Shown piece after piece: positions 1-5,775 of a DNA stretch of 6,891 nt. Position numbers and translations under genes: made by a program. The stretch comes from an uncultured Eubacteriales bacterium (GTDB lineage: Bacteria; Bacillota; Clostridia; Lachnospirales; Lachnospiraceae), in NCBI GenBank assembly GCA_900321525.1, contig ONWL01000078.1, forward strand, positions 1-6,891, in the 5' to 3' direction. Under the pieces are notes generated by a model. It worked only from the letters and a program-made list of their open reading frames with translations. It was not told the DNA's origin and ran no database searches. The stretch's first letter is position 1; every line of letters starts with the position of its first letter.

Positions 1-1
1 G

Positions 2-625
2 GCATGTGGAAGAGCCACAGAAGACTCTTTGCGGACCTTTCGACCCGGTGTGTGCAATCGATTGGATCGAAACACCAGCGGTATCCTGATTGCAGGGGTA
101 TCTCTGGCAGGATTACAGACCATGTCTGCTATGTTAAAAGATCGGACCATGCATAAGTATTATCTTTGTCTGGTGAAGGGGAGAGTGGCAAAAAAGAGAC
201 GGCTCAGCGGTTATCTGACCAAAGACCAGTCTGCCAATCAGGTGAAAATTACGAAGCAGCCAGTGAATGAGCAGTCACAGCAGATTGAGACAGAATATGA
301 GCCGCTGGCAGGCAATGATAAGGTGACTTTATTGAAGGTATTGCTCATTACCGGACGGTCTCATCAGATTCGTGCCCATCTGGCATCCGAGGGGCATCCA
401 TTGATTGGGGATCCCCGATATGGCAGTGACAAGGTGAACCGGTATTATCAGAAACAGTACGGGGTGCATGCCCAGCTGCTTCATTCTTATCGGTTAGAAC
501 TGCCTGTATTGGAGGGCAAGTTGTCCTATTTAAGCGGACAGGTGTTTGAAGCACAACTGCCTCTAGCGTTTCAAAAGGTGCTGAAAGGGGAAGGTATATG
601 GCAACATGGAAAACCAGAGGGTTGA
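2..625 (+). CDS. RluA-family RNA pseudouridine synthase, 5' end missing
   Basis: This is the C-terminal 207 residues of an RluA/RluC/RluD-type pseudouridine synthase, which converts specific uridines in rRNA or tRNA to pseudouridine. The reading frame is open from base 2, so the true start and any N-terminal S4 domain lie upstream; family members are usually about 300 residues. The TTG at 29 is not a credible start because the catalytic motif follows almost at once. That motif is CNRLDRNTSG, with the catalytic Asp at bases 65-67. Further family blocks are HKYYLCLVKG, then TGRSHQIRAHLASEGHPLIGDPRYG at about bases 350-424, and a C-terminal HAQLLHSYRL block. The substrate uridine cannot be told from this fragment. 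The end overlaps recU by 28 bases in another frame, which suggests co-transcription and possibly translational coupling. Confidence 0.92.
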   Translation, partial: ACGRATEDSLRTFRPGVCNRLDRNTSGILIAGVSLAGLQTMSAMLKDRTMHKYYLCLVKGRVAKKRRLSGYLTKDQSANQVKITKQPVNEQSQQIETEYEPLAGNDKVTLLKVLLITGRSHQIRAHLASEGHPLIGDPRYGSDKVNRYYQKQYGVHAQLLHSYRLELPVLEGKLSYLSGQVFEAQLPLAFQKVLKGEGIWQHGKPEG

Positions 626-1134
626 GAGGTTCTACGTTAGAGGATTTGATCAATCATACCAATGAACAGTACCGGAATCAAAAGCTGGCACTGATTCAGA
701 AGATTCCCACCCCCATTAAGCCCATTGAGATGGAGAAGACCAGCAGGCGGATTACGCTGGCCTATTTTGAACAGAAGAGTACGGTAGACTATATTGGCAA
801 TGTGCAGGGCATTCCGGTGTGTTTTGATGCCAAGGAATCTGCAGTGGATACCTTTCCTTTGCAGAATATCCATTCTCATCAGATTGCATTTATGCAGGAA
901 TGGGAGGAACAGGGAGGTATCGCCTTTATCCTGCTGTATTACACCCATAGAAATGAAGTGTATTACATTCCCTTTCGGGATATCCAGAGGTTCTGGCAGC
1001 GCAGCCAGGAGGGGGGACGGAAGAGTTTTCGGTTTGAGGAAATCAATCCTTCTTATCAGGTGGAGCTGAAAAGCGGTGTGTATATCCAGTATCTGGAAGC
1101 CATTCAGAAAGATCTGGATGAGCAGGAAGCGTAG
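598..1134 (+). CDS. recU: Holliday junction resolvase RecU
   Basis: RecU is the Firmicute Holliday junction resolvase. It is a dimeric, metal-dependent nuclease that cuts four-way junctions during recombination repair and chromosome segregation. The 178-residue product has the family signatures in order: RGSTLEDLIN (residues 8-19), AxIQKIPTPIK (31-41), AYFEQKSTVDYIG (55-67), FDAKE (76-80), TFPLQNIHSHQ (85-95) and GGIAF (106-110). The likely active-site residues are D64, D77 and K79. Their spacing matches Asp88, Glu101 and Lys103 of the Bacillus subtilis enzyme, with Asp in place of Glu at the second position. The protein is shorter than B. subtilis RecU (about 206 residues) because it lacks most of the N-terminal tail. 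The ATG at 598 follows a purine-rich ribosome binding site (AAAGGGGAAGG, 584-594) inside the end of the upstream synthase gene. The neighbour here is not ponA, the partner of recU in Bacillus. Confidence 0.95.
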   Translation: MATWKTRGLRGSTLEDLINHTNEQYRNQKLALIQKIPTPIKPIEMEKTSRRITLAYFEQKSTVDYIGNVQGIPVCFDAKESAVDTFPLQNIHSHQIAFMQEWEEQGGIAFILLYYTHRNEVYYIPFRDIQRFWQRSQEGGRKSFRFEEINPSYQVELKSGVYIQYLEAIQKDLDEQEA

Positions 1135-1143
1135 GAGAACATG

Positions 1144-1185
1144 CTGTGTGGGCAAATGCAGGAAAGGGTGTATCGATCCACACAG
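1144..1185 (+). repeat. Inverted repeat just after recU
   Basis: CTGTGTGG (1144-1151) and CCACACAG (1178-1185) are perfect reverse complements of 8 bases with a 26-base loop. The repeat starts 9 bases after the recU stop. No T-run follows on either strand, so it is not a standard intrinsic terminator. It may still form a 3' hairpin in the recU message. Confidence 0.45.
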
Positions 1186-1254
1186 GAACCCAAGGCAGAA
1201 CAACAACATGAAATACTAAATTTGGACAAGTATGGAATTTGGATGAGAAAGTGG

Positions 1255-1283
1255 TTGACAAATGGGTATTTATTTCATATAAT
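1255..1283 (+). promoter_or_regulatory. Consensus sigma-A promoter of hisZG
   Basis: TTGACA (1255-1260) and TATAAT (1278-1283) both match the vegetative sigma consensus at 6 of 6 positions and are separated by exactly 17 bases. Transcription should start near 1290, giving a leader of about 58 bases before the hisZ ATG at 1348. That is too short for a T-box riboswitch. The strength of the promoter suggests that any control of hisZG acts through a repressor or other factor at or near the start site. Confidence 0.88.
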
Positions 1284-1291
1284 AATGTCCT

Positions 1292-1317
1292 CTGCTAATT
1301 TGGTAACATGGTAGCAG
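1292..1317 (+). promoter_or_regulatory. Inverted repeat at the hisZ transcription start (possible operator or leader hairpin)
   Basis: CTGCTA (1292-1297) and TAGCAG (1312-1317) are perfect reverse complements separated by 14 bases, starting about 2 bases after the predicted start of the hisZG transcript. The position suits a repressor operator or a 5' hairpin. Repression of his genes by a TrpR-like protein (YerC/HisR type) has been proposed in Firmicutes, but I cannot link this repeat to it from the sequence. A 6-base arm with this loop could also occur by chance. Confidence 0.35.
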
Positions 1318-1347
1318 GCTAAAGTAAAGAGAAATGGAGAACAAAAC

Positions 1348-2613
1348 ATGAGTCAGAAAAAGTTACTGCATACACCGGACGGTGTAAGAGATTTGTATTA
1401 CAATGAATATGCCAAAAAGGCGGCGGTGTCTCATCATATTCATCAGGTTCTGAAACTGTATGGGTATCGTGACATTCAGACTCCTACCTTTGAGTTTTTT
1501 GATATATTCAGTCAGGATAAGGGCAGTGTGGCGGCAAAGGATATGTACAAGTTTGTAGACCGTGACGGCAATACGCTGGTACTGCGTCCGGACATTACCC
1601 CTTCCATTGCCCGCTGTACATCCAAGTATTTTATGGAAGAGGACATGCCGGTTCGTCTGTCTTACTGTGGAGAGGTCTTCCAGAACAATTCCGGTTACAG
1701 AGGACAGTTAAAGGAGCAGACACAGATCGGGGGCGAGCTGGTGGGAGATGCCACTTCTGATGCAGATGCAGAGATGATCGCCATGCTGATTGACTGTCTG
1801 CTGGCAGCCGGTCTGCAAAACTTTCAGGTGGAAGTGGGACACATTGGGTTTTACAATGGTCTCATCGAGGAATCCGGTCTGGAAGAGGACGAACAGGAGC
1901 AGGTTCGTGATCTGATTGCCAATAAGAATTATTTTGCATTAGAGGAACTGTTGCGGGAGAAGGAAATGTCTCAGGAAGTGAAGGATGCCTTCATTCAGCT
2001 GCCAAAGCTGTTTGGCACCATTTCCCAGATTCAGGCGGCAAAGGATATCACATCCAATCCGGTATGCTTACAGGCCATTGCTTATTTAGAGGAATTATAT
2101 GAAATTGTACAGCAGTATGGCTTAGAGGAATATATTACCTTTGATCTGGGTATGCTGGGCAATTTCAAATATTATACGGGCATCATTTTCAATGCCTATA
2201 CCTATGATACCGGTGCACCCATTGCGGCAGGGGGTCGTTATGACAGACTGATCCGCCAGTATGGCAAGGATACCGCCAGCATCGGATTTGGCATTCGCTT
2301 AGACAGCCTGTTGACTGCTATGAATCGCCAGAAGATTGCCATTGACACAGACATCATCGGTACCATTCTGCTGTATGACAGAAAACAGAAGGCGTTGGCC
2401 ATTGGGCTGGCAGGAAAGCTTCGCAAGGAAGGCAGCAGTTTGCAGATGATGAAGAAATATTATGAAAAGAGCATCGAAGATTACATTGCTTATGCCAATC
2501 GCAGCTTTATTGGAGAAATTCTTTACATAGATGAAACCGGTGAGACTGTGCAGGTCATCCAGTGTGGCAGCGGAGCATCCAGAGTAGAGAAGATAGACGC
2601 ATATCTGAAATAG
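1348..2613 (+). CDS. hisZ: ATP phosphoribosyltransferase regulatory subunit HisZ
   Basis: HisZ is a paralogue of histidyl-tRNA synthetase that has lost aminoacylation. It assembles with short-form HisG into the active, histidine-sensitive first enzyme of histidine synthesis. The 421-residue product keeps the class II synthetase core: TPDGVRDL (residues 9-16), LRPDITPSIAR (79-89), YYTGIIFNAY (275-284), AAGGRYDRL (293-301) and GFGIRLDSLL (313-322). In the motif 2 region (about 107-131) the synthetase FRxE signature is replaced by FQNN, so the ATP-contacting Arg is Gln112, as expected of a non-synthetase. The next gene is short-form hisG, which settles HisZ over HisS. Residues about 335-421 look like a remnant of the HisS anticodon-binding domain, which the shortest HisZ proteins lack. 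The ATG is preceded by GGAGA (1336-1340) at a 7-base spacing. hisG starts 50 bases after the stop. Confidence 0.95.
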   Translation: MSQKKLLHTPDGVRDLYYNEYAKKAAVSHHIHQVLKLYGYRDIQTPTFEFFDIFSQDKGSVAAKDMYKFVDRDGNTLVLRPDITPSIARCTSKYFMEEDMPVRLSYCGEVFQNNSGYRGQLKEQTQIGGELVGDATSDADAEMIAMLIDCLLAAGLQNFQVEVGHIGFYNGLIEESGLEEDEQEQVRDLIANKNYFALEELLREKEMSQEVKDAFIQLPKLFGTISQIQAAKDITSNPVCLQAIAYLEELYEIVQQYGLEEYITFDLGMLGNFKYYTGIIFNAYTYDTGAPIAAGGRYDRLIRQYGKDTASIGFGIRLDSLLTAMNRQKIAIDTDIIGTILLYDRKQKALAIGLAGKLRKEGSSLQMMKKYYEKSIEDYIAYANRSFIGEILYIDETGETVQVIQCGSGASRVEKIDAYLK

Positions 2614-2663
2614 AGAAAATACAGAACCATATTGTCTATTTAAGTGAAGAAATGAGGAGCAAC

Positions 2664-3299
2664 ATGAGATATATTACAATCGCACTGCCAAAGGGCAGAC
2701 TTGCCAAAAAGGTCATGAAGATGCTGGAACAGACTGGCATTACCTGTGAGGAAATGAAGGATGAACAATCCAGAAAGCTGATTTTTGTCAATGAAGAATT
2801 GAAACTGAAATTCTTTCTGGCAAAGGCAACAGATGTGCCGACTTATGTAGAGTATGGGGCGGCAGATATCGGCGTGGTAGGCAAAGATACCATTATGGAA
2901 GAAGGCAGAAAACTGTATGAAGTGGTAGATTTGGGCATCGGCAAATGCCGTATGTGTGTGGCAGGTCCTGCCAGTGCCAGAGAGTTGCTGCAGAATCACG
3001 AGATGATCCGTGTGGCCACAAAATATCCAAATATCGCAAAGAACTATTTCTACAATACCAAGCACCAGACCGTAGAGATTATCAAGCTGAACGGTTCTAT
3101 AGAGCTGGCACCGATTGTGGGCTTGTCTGAGGTCATTGTGGACATCGTAGAGACCGGTACCACATTAAAGGAAAATGGTCTGGAAGTACTAGAGGAAGTT
3201 TGTCCATTGTCTGCCCGTATGGTAGTCAATCAGGTCAGTATGAAGATGGAGAACCAGCGGATTAACCAGCTGATCGAAAGTTTGAAGAGTGTATTATAA
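2664..3299 (+). CDS. hisG: ATP phosphoribosyltransferase catalytic subunit, short form HisG
   Basis: HisG joins ATP and PRPP to give N1-(5'-phosphoribosyl)-ATP, the committed step of histidine synthesis. The product of 211 residues is the short form, which lacks the C-terminal regulatory domain and depends on HisZ, encoded just upstream. Motifs are ITIALPKGRL at the N-terminus (residues 4-13), YGAADIGVVGKD (64-75) and the PRPP-binding loop DIVETGTTLKENGL (160-173). The start at 2664 is chosen because it follows GAGGAG (2654-2659) and gives the usual MRYITIALPKGR beginning. In-frame ATGs at 2562 (inside hisZ) and 2652 would add residues not typical of the family. The 4-base spacing from GAGGAG to the ATG is rather short. 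No promoter or terminator was seen in the 50 bases after hisZ, so hisZ and hisG are probably one transcript. Confidence 0.96.
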   Translation: MRYITIALPKGRLAKKVMKMLEQTGITCEEMKDEQSRKLIFVNEELKLKFFLAKATDVPTYVEYGAADIGVVGKDTIMEEGRKLYEVVDLGIGKCRMCVAGPASARELLQNHEMIRVATKYPNIAKNYFYNTKHQTVEIIKLNGSIELAPIVGLSEVIVDIVETGTTLKENGLEVLEEVCPLSARMVVNQVSMKMENQRINQLIESLKSVL

Positions 3300-3334
3300 A
3301 CAGGTAATTGCGAACCCAGGCATCGAACACCTTT

Positions 3335-3429
3335 TATTGAAATTTTTATTTACAGGGCAGATAGATTTGCCTTCCTTGCCAGTACGTAGATAGACTTTGT
3401 TTTTATTCCTATAAATAAAAATTTTGATA
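3335..3429 (+). repeat. Long AT-rich imperfect inverted repeat between hisG and hisD
   Basis: The arms at 3335-3357 and 3407-3429 are 23 bases each and match at 19 positions as reverse complements, including an uninterrupted 13-base core (3340-3352 with 3412-3424). Three of the four mismatches would be G-U pairs in RNA, so 22 of 23 positions could pair. The loop is 49 bases and contains a further small hairpin (3354-3359 with 3368-3373), a near repeat of AGATAGA and a T-rich run (3396-3407). The right arm includes the -35 element of the hisD promoter. It could be an RNA structure on read-through transcripts from hisG, a DNA-level control site, or the remnant of a small inverted-repeat element. 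It lacks a GC-rich stem followed by a T-run and so is not a normal terminator. Confidence 0.7.
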
Positions 3430-3454
3430 TGCCGGCTGTTTTAGGTGATATAAT
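3424..3454 (+). promoter_or_regulatory. Extended -10 promoter of hisD
   Basis: TATAAT (3449-3454) is preceded by TGA (3446-3448), giving the extended -10 form TGnTATAAT. TTGATA (3424-3429) lies 19 bases upstream, a longer spacing than the ideal 17, so the TGn extension may compensate. The start would be near 3461, with a leader of about 47 bases. The -35 sits in the right arm of the long inverted repeat, so hisD may be controlled separately from hisZG. Confidence 0.72.
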
Positions 3455-3507
3455 AAAGTTTCGCAAAGACCTAATGTACGATAAAAAATAAGGAGGAAAA
3501 GGACGAT

Positions 3508-4800
3508 ATGGAGATTATTAAATTGGATGAATCCAGTAAGCAGAATTTGCTGGCAGATTTATTGAAGCGTGACCCCAACAATTACGGGGAGTATATGGGG
3601 AAGGTACAGAAGATTGTGGATGATGTAAAAGACAGGGGCGATGCGGCTTTGTTTGGCTATACAAAGGAGTTTGACAAGGCGGATATCAACCCGGACAATA
3701 TCCGTGTCACGGAGGCAGAGATTGCAGAGGCAATGGCTCAGGTAGATCCTGAGTTGATTGCGGTCATGAAGAAGTCTCTGAAAAACATTCGTGCCTTTCA
3801 TGAGTTACAGAAGCGCAAGAGCTGGTTTGAGAGCAGACCGGACGGTACTATCTTAGGACAGAAGATTACACCATTAGAGAGTGTAGGCGTGTATGTACCA
3901 GGCGGCAAGGCAGCGTACCCTTCTTCCGTATTGATGAACATCATTCCGGCAGAGGTGGCAGGCGTAGAGCGGATCGTCATGGTGACTCCTCCGGGCAAGG
4001 ATGGCAAGGTGAATCCGGTGACATTGACTGCTGCACACTTAGCAGGTGCCACAGAGGTGTATAAGGTAGGCGGTGCACAGGCCATTGCGGCGCTGGCGTT
4101 TGGTACAGAGTCTGTACCGAAGGTGAATAAGATCGTAGGACCAGGCAATATTTATGTGGCGCTGGCGAAGAAATCTGTCTATGGACACGTCAGCATTGAC
4201 AGCATTGCAGGACCAAGCGAGATCATGGTAGTGGCAGATGAAAGTGCCAACCCACACTTTGTGGCAGCAGACCTGCTGTCTCAGGCAGAACATGACGAAC
4301 TGGCCAGTGCCATTTTGGTGACCACCAGCATGGAACTGGCAGAGCAGGTATCTGCGGAAGTAGACCGTTTCCTGCCGCAGTTGTCTCGCCGTGAGATTCT
4401 GGAAAAGTCTCTGGCAAACTACGGCAGAATTCTGGTGGTAGATTCCATGGAAGAAGCTGTGCGCACTGCCAATGAGATTGCACCGGAGCATTTGGAACTG
4501 CTGACGAAGAATCCATTTGAGGTGATGACGAAGATCCGCAATGCAGGTGCCATCTTCTTAGGCGACTATAGCTCAGAGCCTCTTGGGGATTACTTTGCAG
4601 GACCAAACCACGTTCTGCCTACCAATGGCACTGCCAAATTCTTCTCTCCATTGAATGTAGATGATTACATCAAGAAATCCAGTATCATCTATTATTCCAA
4701 AGAAGCATTAGAGGCAGCCCATGAGGATATCATTAAATTTGCGGAATCTGAATATCTGACGGCACATGCCAATTCCATTCGTGTCAGATTTGAAGACTGA
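3508..4800 (+). CDS. hisD: Histidinol dehydrogenase HisD
   Basis: HisD is a zinc-dependent, NAD-linked enzyme that oxidises L-histidinol to L-histidine in two steps, the end of the pathway, in the cytoplasm. The 430-residue product is full length for the family. It contains GVYVPGGKAAYPSS (residues 127-140), VGGAQAIAALAFGT (187-200), the GPGNIYVALAK block (211-221) and DSIAGPSEIMVVAD (231-244). The zinc ligands are visible as Q259 and H262 in SQAEHD, D361 in LGDYFAGPNHVLPT, and H420 in YLTAHANSIRV. The catalytic pair is E327-H328 in APEHLEL. These positions are the same as, or one off from, the E. coli enzyme. The ATG at 3508 follows AGGAGG (3491-3496) and a second purine-rich stretch, AAAAGGA (3497-3503), nearer the start. 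A 208-base gap separates it from hisG. A probable terminator follows, so hisD may be a single-gene transcript as well as the end of a hisZGD read-through. Confidence 0.98.
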   Translation: MEIIKLDESSKQNLLADLLKRDPNNYGEYMGKVQKIVDDVKDRGDAALFGYTKEFDKADINPDNIRVTEAEIAEAMAQVDPELIAVMKKSLKNIRAFHELQKRKSWFESRPDGTILGQKITPLESVGVYVPGGKAAYPSSVLMNIIPAEVAGVERIVMVTPPGKDGKVNPVTLTAAHLAGATEVYKVGGAQAIAALAFGTESVPKVNKIVGPGNIYVALAKKSVYGHVSIDSIAGPSEIMVVADESANPHFVAADLLSQAEHDELASAILVTTSMELAEQVSAEVDRFLPQLSRREILEKSLANYGRILVVDSMEEAVRTANEIAPEHLELLTKNPFEVMTKIRNAGAIFLGDYSSEPLGDYFAGPNHVLPTNGTAKFFSPLNVDDYIKKSSIIYYSKEALEAAHEDIIKFAESEYLTAHANSIRVRFED

Positions 4801-4806
4801 CAGAAT

Positions 4807-4821
4807 GTGTGATGTTCACAC
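4807..4821 (+). repeat. Short perfect palindrome after hisD
   Basis: GTGTGA (4807-4812) and TCACAC (4816-4821) are perfect reverse complements with a 3-base loop, 6 bases after the hisD stop. It would form a small 3' hairpin. It has no adjacent T-run, so by itself it is not a terminator. It probably adds structure to the 3' end of the message upstream of the terminator at 4853. Confidence 0.5.
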
Positions 4822-4852
4822 TGTGGCAGGATGGGTTTTGTAATCAGAAATC

Positions 4853-4904
4853 AACAAACATCTCCTTGTATATCCTATGGGGCGAGGAGGTGTTTTGTTA
4901 TATT
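4853..4904 (+). terminator. Probable intrinsic terminator after hisD
   Basis: Bases 4856-4868 pair with 4883-4895 to give a 13-base stem containing two G-T pairs. Its strong part is ATCTCC against GGAGGT. The stem can be extended by AAC (4853-4855) with GTT (4897-4899) around one bulged T. It is followed by a T-rich stretch (TTTTGTTATATT, 4893-4904). The A-rich left flank means it could also act on the other strand, although no gene on that strand was found. It separates hisD from the downstream metallohydrolase gene. Confidence 0.72.
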
Positions 4905-4953
4905 ATAATAGAAGAAATCGTTTTTTCTTTCCAATTATATTAGAGTAAAAAGT

Positions 4954-5013
4954 GATTTTGATATAATTCTGTCAGAAATAATGATAGAAGTATAAAAAAG
5001 ATTTTGATATAAT
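4954..5013 (+). promoter_or_regulatory. Tandem extended -10 promoter elements upstream of the metallohydrolase gene
   Basis: The 14-base word GATTTTGATATAAT occurs twice, at 4954-4967 and 5000-5013, with starts 46 bases apart. Each copy ends in an extended -10 (TGATATAAT), with TATAAT at 4962-4967 and 5008-5013. The -35 positions are poor in both cases, as is common for extended -10 promoters. The downstream copy would start transcription near 5020, about 50 bases before the ATG at 5070. The surrounding 4900-5015 stretch is very AT-rich and holds no gene that I can support; a further TATAAT at 4904-4909 has no -35 or TGn extension. Confidence 0.6.
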
Positions 5014-5069
5014 GATGGGCGATAAAAACGGCAGGCATGTTGGAGTTGTCTGTGGGGAGGAAAAATGAG

Positions 5070-5648
5070 ATGAAACAGGAGTATGTATTACAGGAAGAAG
5101 ACAGACAATTACCGGTGCAGATTGTGTACAGCCATCGCCGTACAATTGGATTTGAAGTGAACAGTGACGGAATGGCACAGGTGCGCTGTCCGATCAACTT
5201 ATCCTATCAGGTGTTGGAAGGGATGCTGGAATCCAGAAAAAAATGGTACTTTGAAAAAGCAGAGTTGATGAAGCTGCGAAAGGCCGCTTTGCCAGGATAC
5301 AGTATTCCCACGCCTGAGCAGTTGACACCAGAGCAGGTTGCGGAAATCAGAGAATGTTTTACTTCACGTGTGTCTTATTATGCAGAGAAGATGAAGGTGA
5401 CTTATGGGCGGATTACCATTCGGAACCAGAAGACGCGCTGGGGCAGTTGCAGCAGTAAAGGAAATTTGAACTTCAATTATCGATTATATTTTTTGCCAAA
5501 AGAATTGCTGGATTACGTGGTGGTGCATGAACTGGCACATCGCATCCATATGAATCATTCTCCTGCATTTTGGCAGGTGGTAGAACAGTATTGTCCGAAT
5601 TACAGAAAGTACAGACAGGAGTTGAAAAAGATAGAAAGTACCGATTGA
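5070..5648 (+). CDS. YgjP/SprT-like zinc metallohydrolase (DUF45 family)
   Basis: The 192-residue product has the arrangement of the YgjP/DUF45 family, often annotated as M48- or SprT-like metallopeptidase: an N-terminal beta-rich part (about residues 1-60), the signature TRWGSCSSKGNLNFNYRL (122-139), and a zinc site HELAH (153-157) with a third ligand H163 in MNHSPAFW. Glu154 is the expected catalytic base. There is no signal peptide or membrane segment, so it should be cytoplasmic. E. coli YgjP has been reported as a UTP pyrophosphatase, so protease activity should not be assumed. The start at 5070 follows GGGGAGG (5054-5060). The in-frame ATG at 5037 would add 11 residues but has a poor ribosome binding site. 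The gene has no clear link to histidine synthesis. No intrinsic terminator was found between it and hisIE. Confidence 0.88.
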   Translation: MKQEYVLQEEDRQLPVQIVYSHRRTIGFEVNSDGMAQVRCPINLSYQVLEGMLESRKKWYFEKAELMKLRKAALPGYSIPTPEQLTPEQVAEIRECFTSRVSYYAEKMKVTYGRITIRNQKTRWGSCSSKGNLNFNYRLYFLPKELLDYVVVHELAHRIHMNHSPAFWQVVEQYCPNYRKYRQELKKIESTD

Positions 5649-5691
5649 TGGAGAAAATGACAAATTTTTCTACTGTAAATGGGAAAGTAGA

Positions 5692-5719
5692 TGGAAAACA
5701 GTCGGATTTATGCTATAAT
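5692..5719 (+). promoter_or_regulatory. Extended -10 promoter of hisIE
   Basis: TATAAT (5714-5719) is preceded by TGC (5711-5713), again the TGnTATAAT form. The best -35 candidate is TGGAAA (5692-5697; 4 of 6 matches, 16-base spacing). Transcription would start near 5726, about 50 bases before the hisIE ATG. hisIE could also be read from the metallohydrolase promoter, since no terminator lies between the two genes. Confidence 0.65.
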
Positions 5720-5729
5720 AAAAAACAGA

Positions 5730-5744
5730 GGCACAAAATGTGCC
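5730..5744 (+). promoter_or_regulatory. Short perfect hairpin at the 5' end of the hisIE transcript
   Basis: GGCACA (5730-5735) and TGTGCC (5739-5744) pair perfectly around an AAA loop, starting about 4 bases after the predicted start of the hisIE transcript. It could be a stabilising 5' stem-loop or an operator. There is no T-run after it, so it is not an intrinsic terminator for the upstream gene. Its position resembles that of the repeat at the hisZ start, but the sequence differs. Confidence 0.5.
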
Positions 5745-5775
5745 GAAAATAGAGATTCGAATAGAGGATAACAGA

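Noticed and set aside
1141..1314. A 57-codon ORF (starting MLCGQMQERV) 6 bases after recU, with AGGAG just upstream
   Set aside because: It runs straight through the hisZ promoter and start-site repeat, shows no recognisable domain, and its ribosome binding site is only 3 bases from the ATG. A chance ORF is more likely.
1284..1347. Possible T-box or histidine-codon attenuator in the hisZ leader
   Set aside because: The leader is only about 58 bases, with no T-box bulge sequence, no run of His codons and no terminator.
2562..2663. N-terminally extended HisG starting inside hisZ
   Set aside because: The extra 34 residues match the hisZ tail and intergenic DNA rather than the HisG family, and the ATG at 2664 has its own ribosome binding site.
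3300..3335. A GTTCGA-like word on the minus strand suggesting a tRNA T-arm
   Set aside because: The flanking bases do not pair into a 5-base T-stem, and no acceptor or anticodon arm can be formed.
4039..4606. Long minus-strand ORFs opposite hisD, hisZ, recU and hisIE
   Set aside because: They lie antisense to clear conserved genes, have low-complexity or unrecognisable translations, and lack ribosome binding sites; they are shadows of the coding strand.
4807..4821. Palindrome TGTGA...TCACA resembling a CRP-type site
   Set aside because: The half-sites are separated by 3 bases, not 6, and the site lies just downstream of a stop codon rather than at a promoter.
5652..5671. AGAAAA/TTTTCT stem after the metallohydrolase gene as a terminator
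   Set aside because: The stem is 6 pairs, only one of them G-C, with no following T-run; it is too weak to call.
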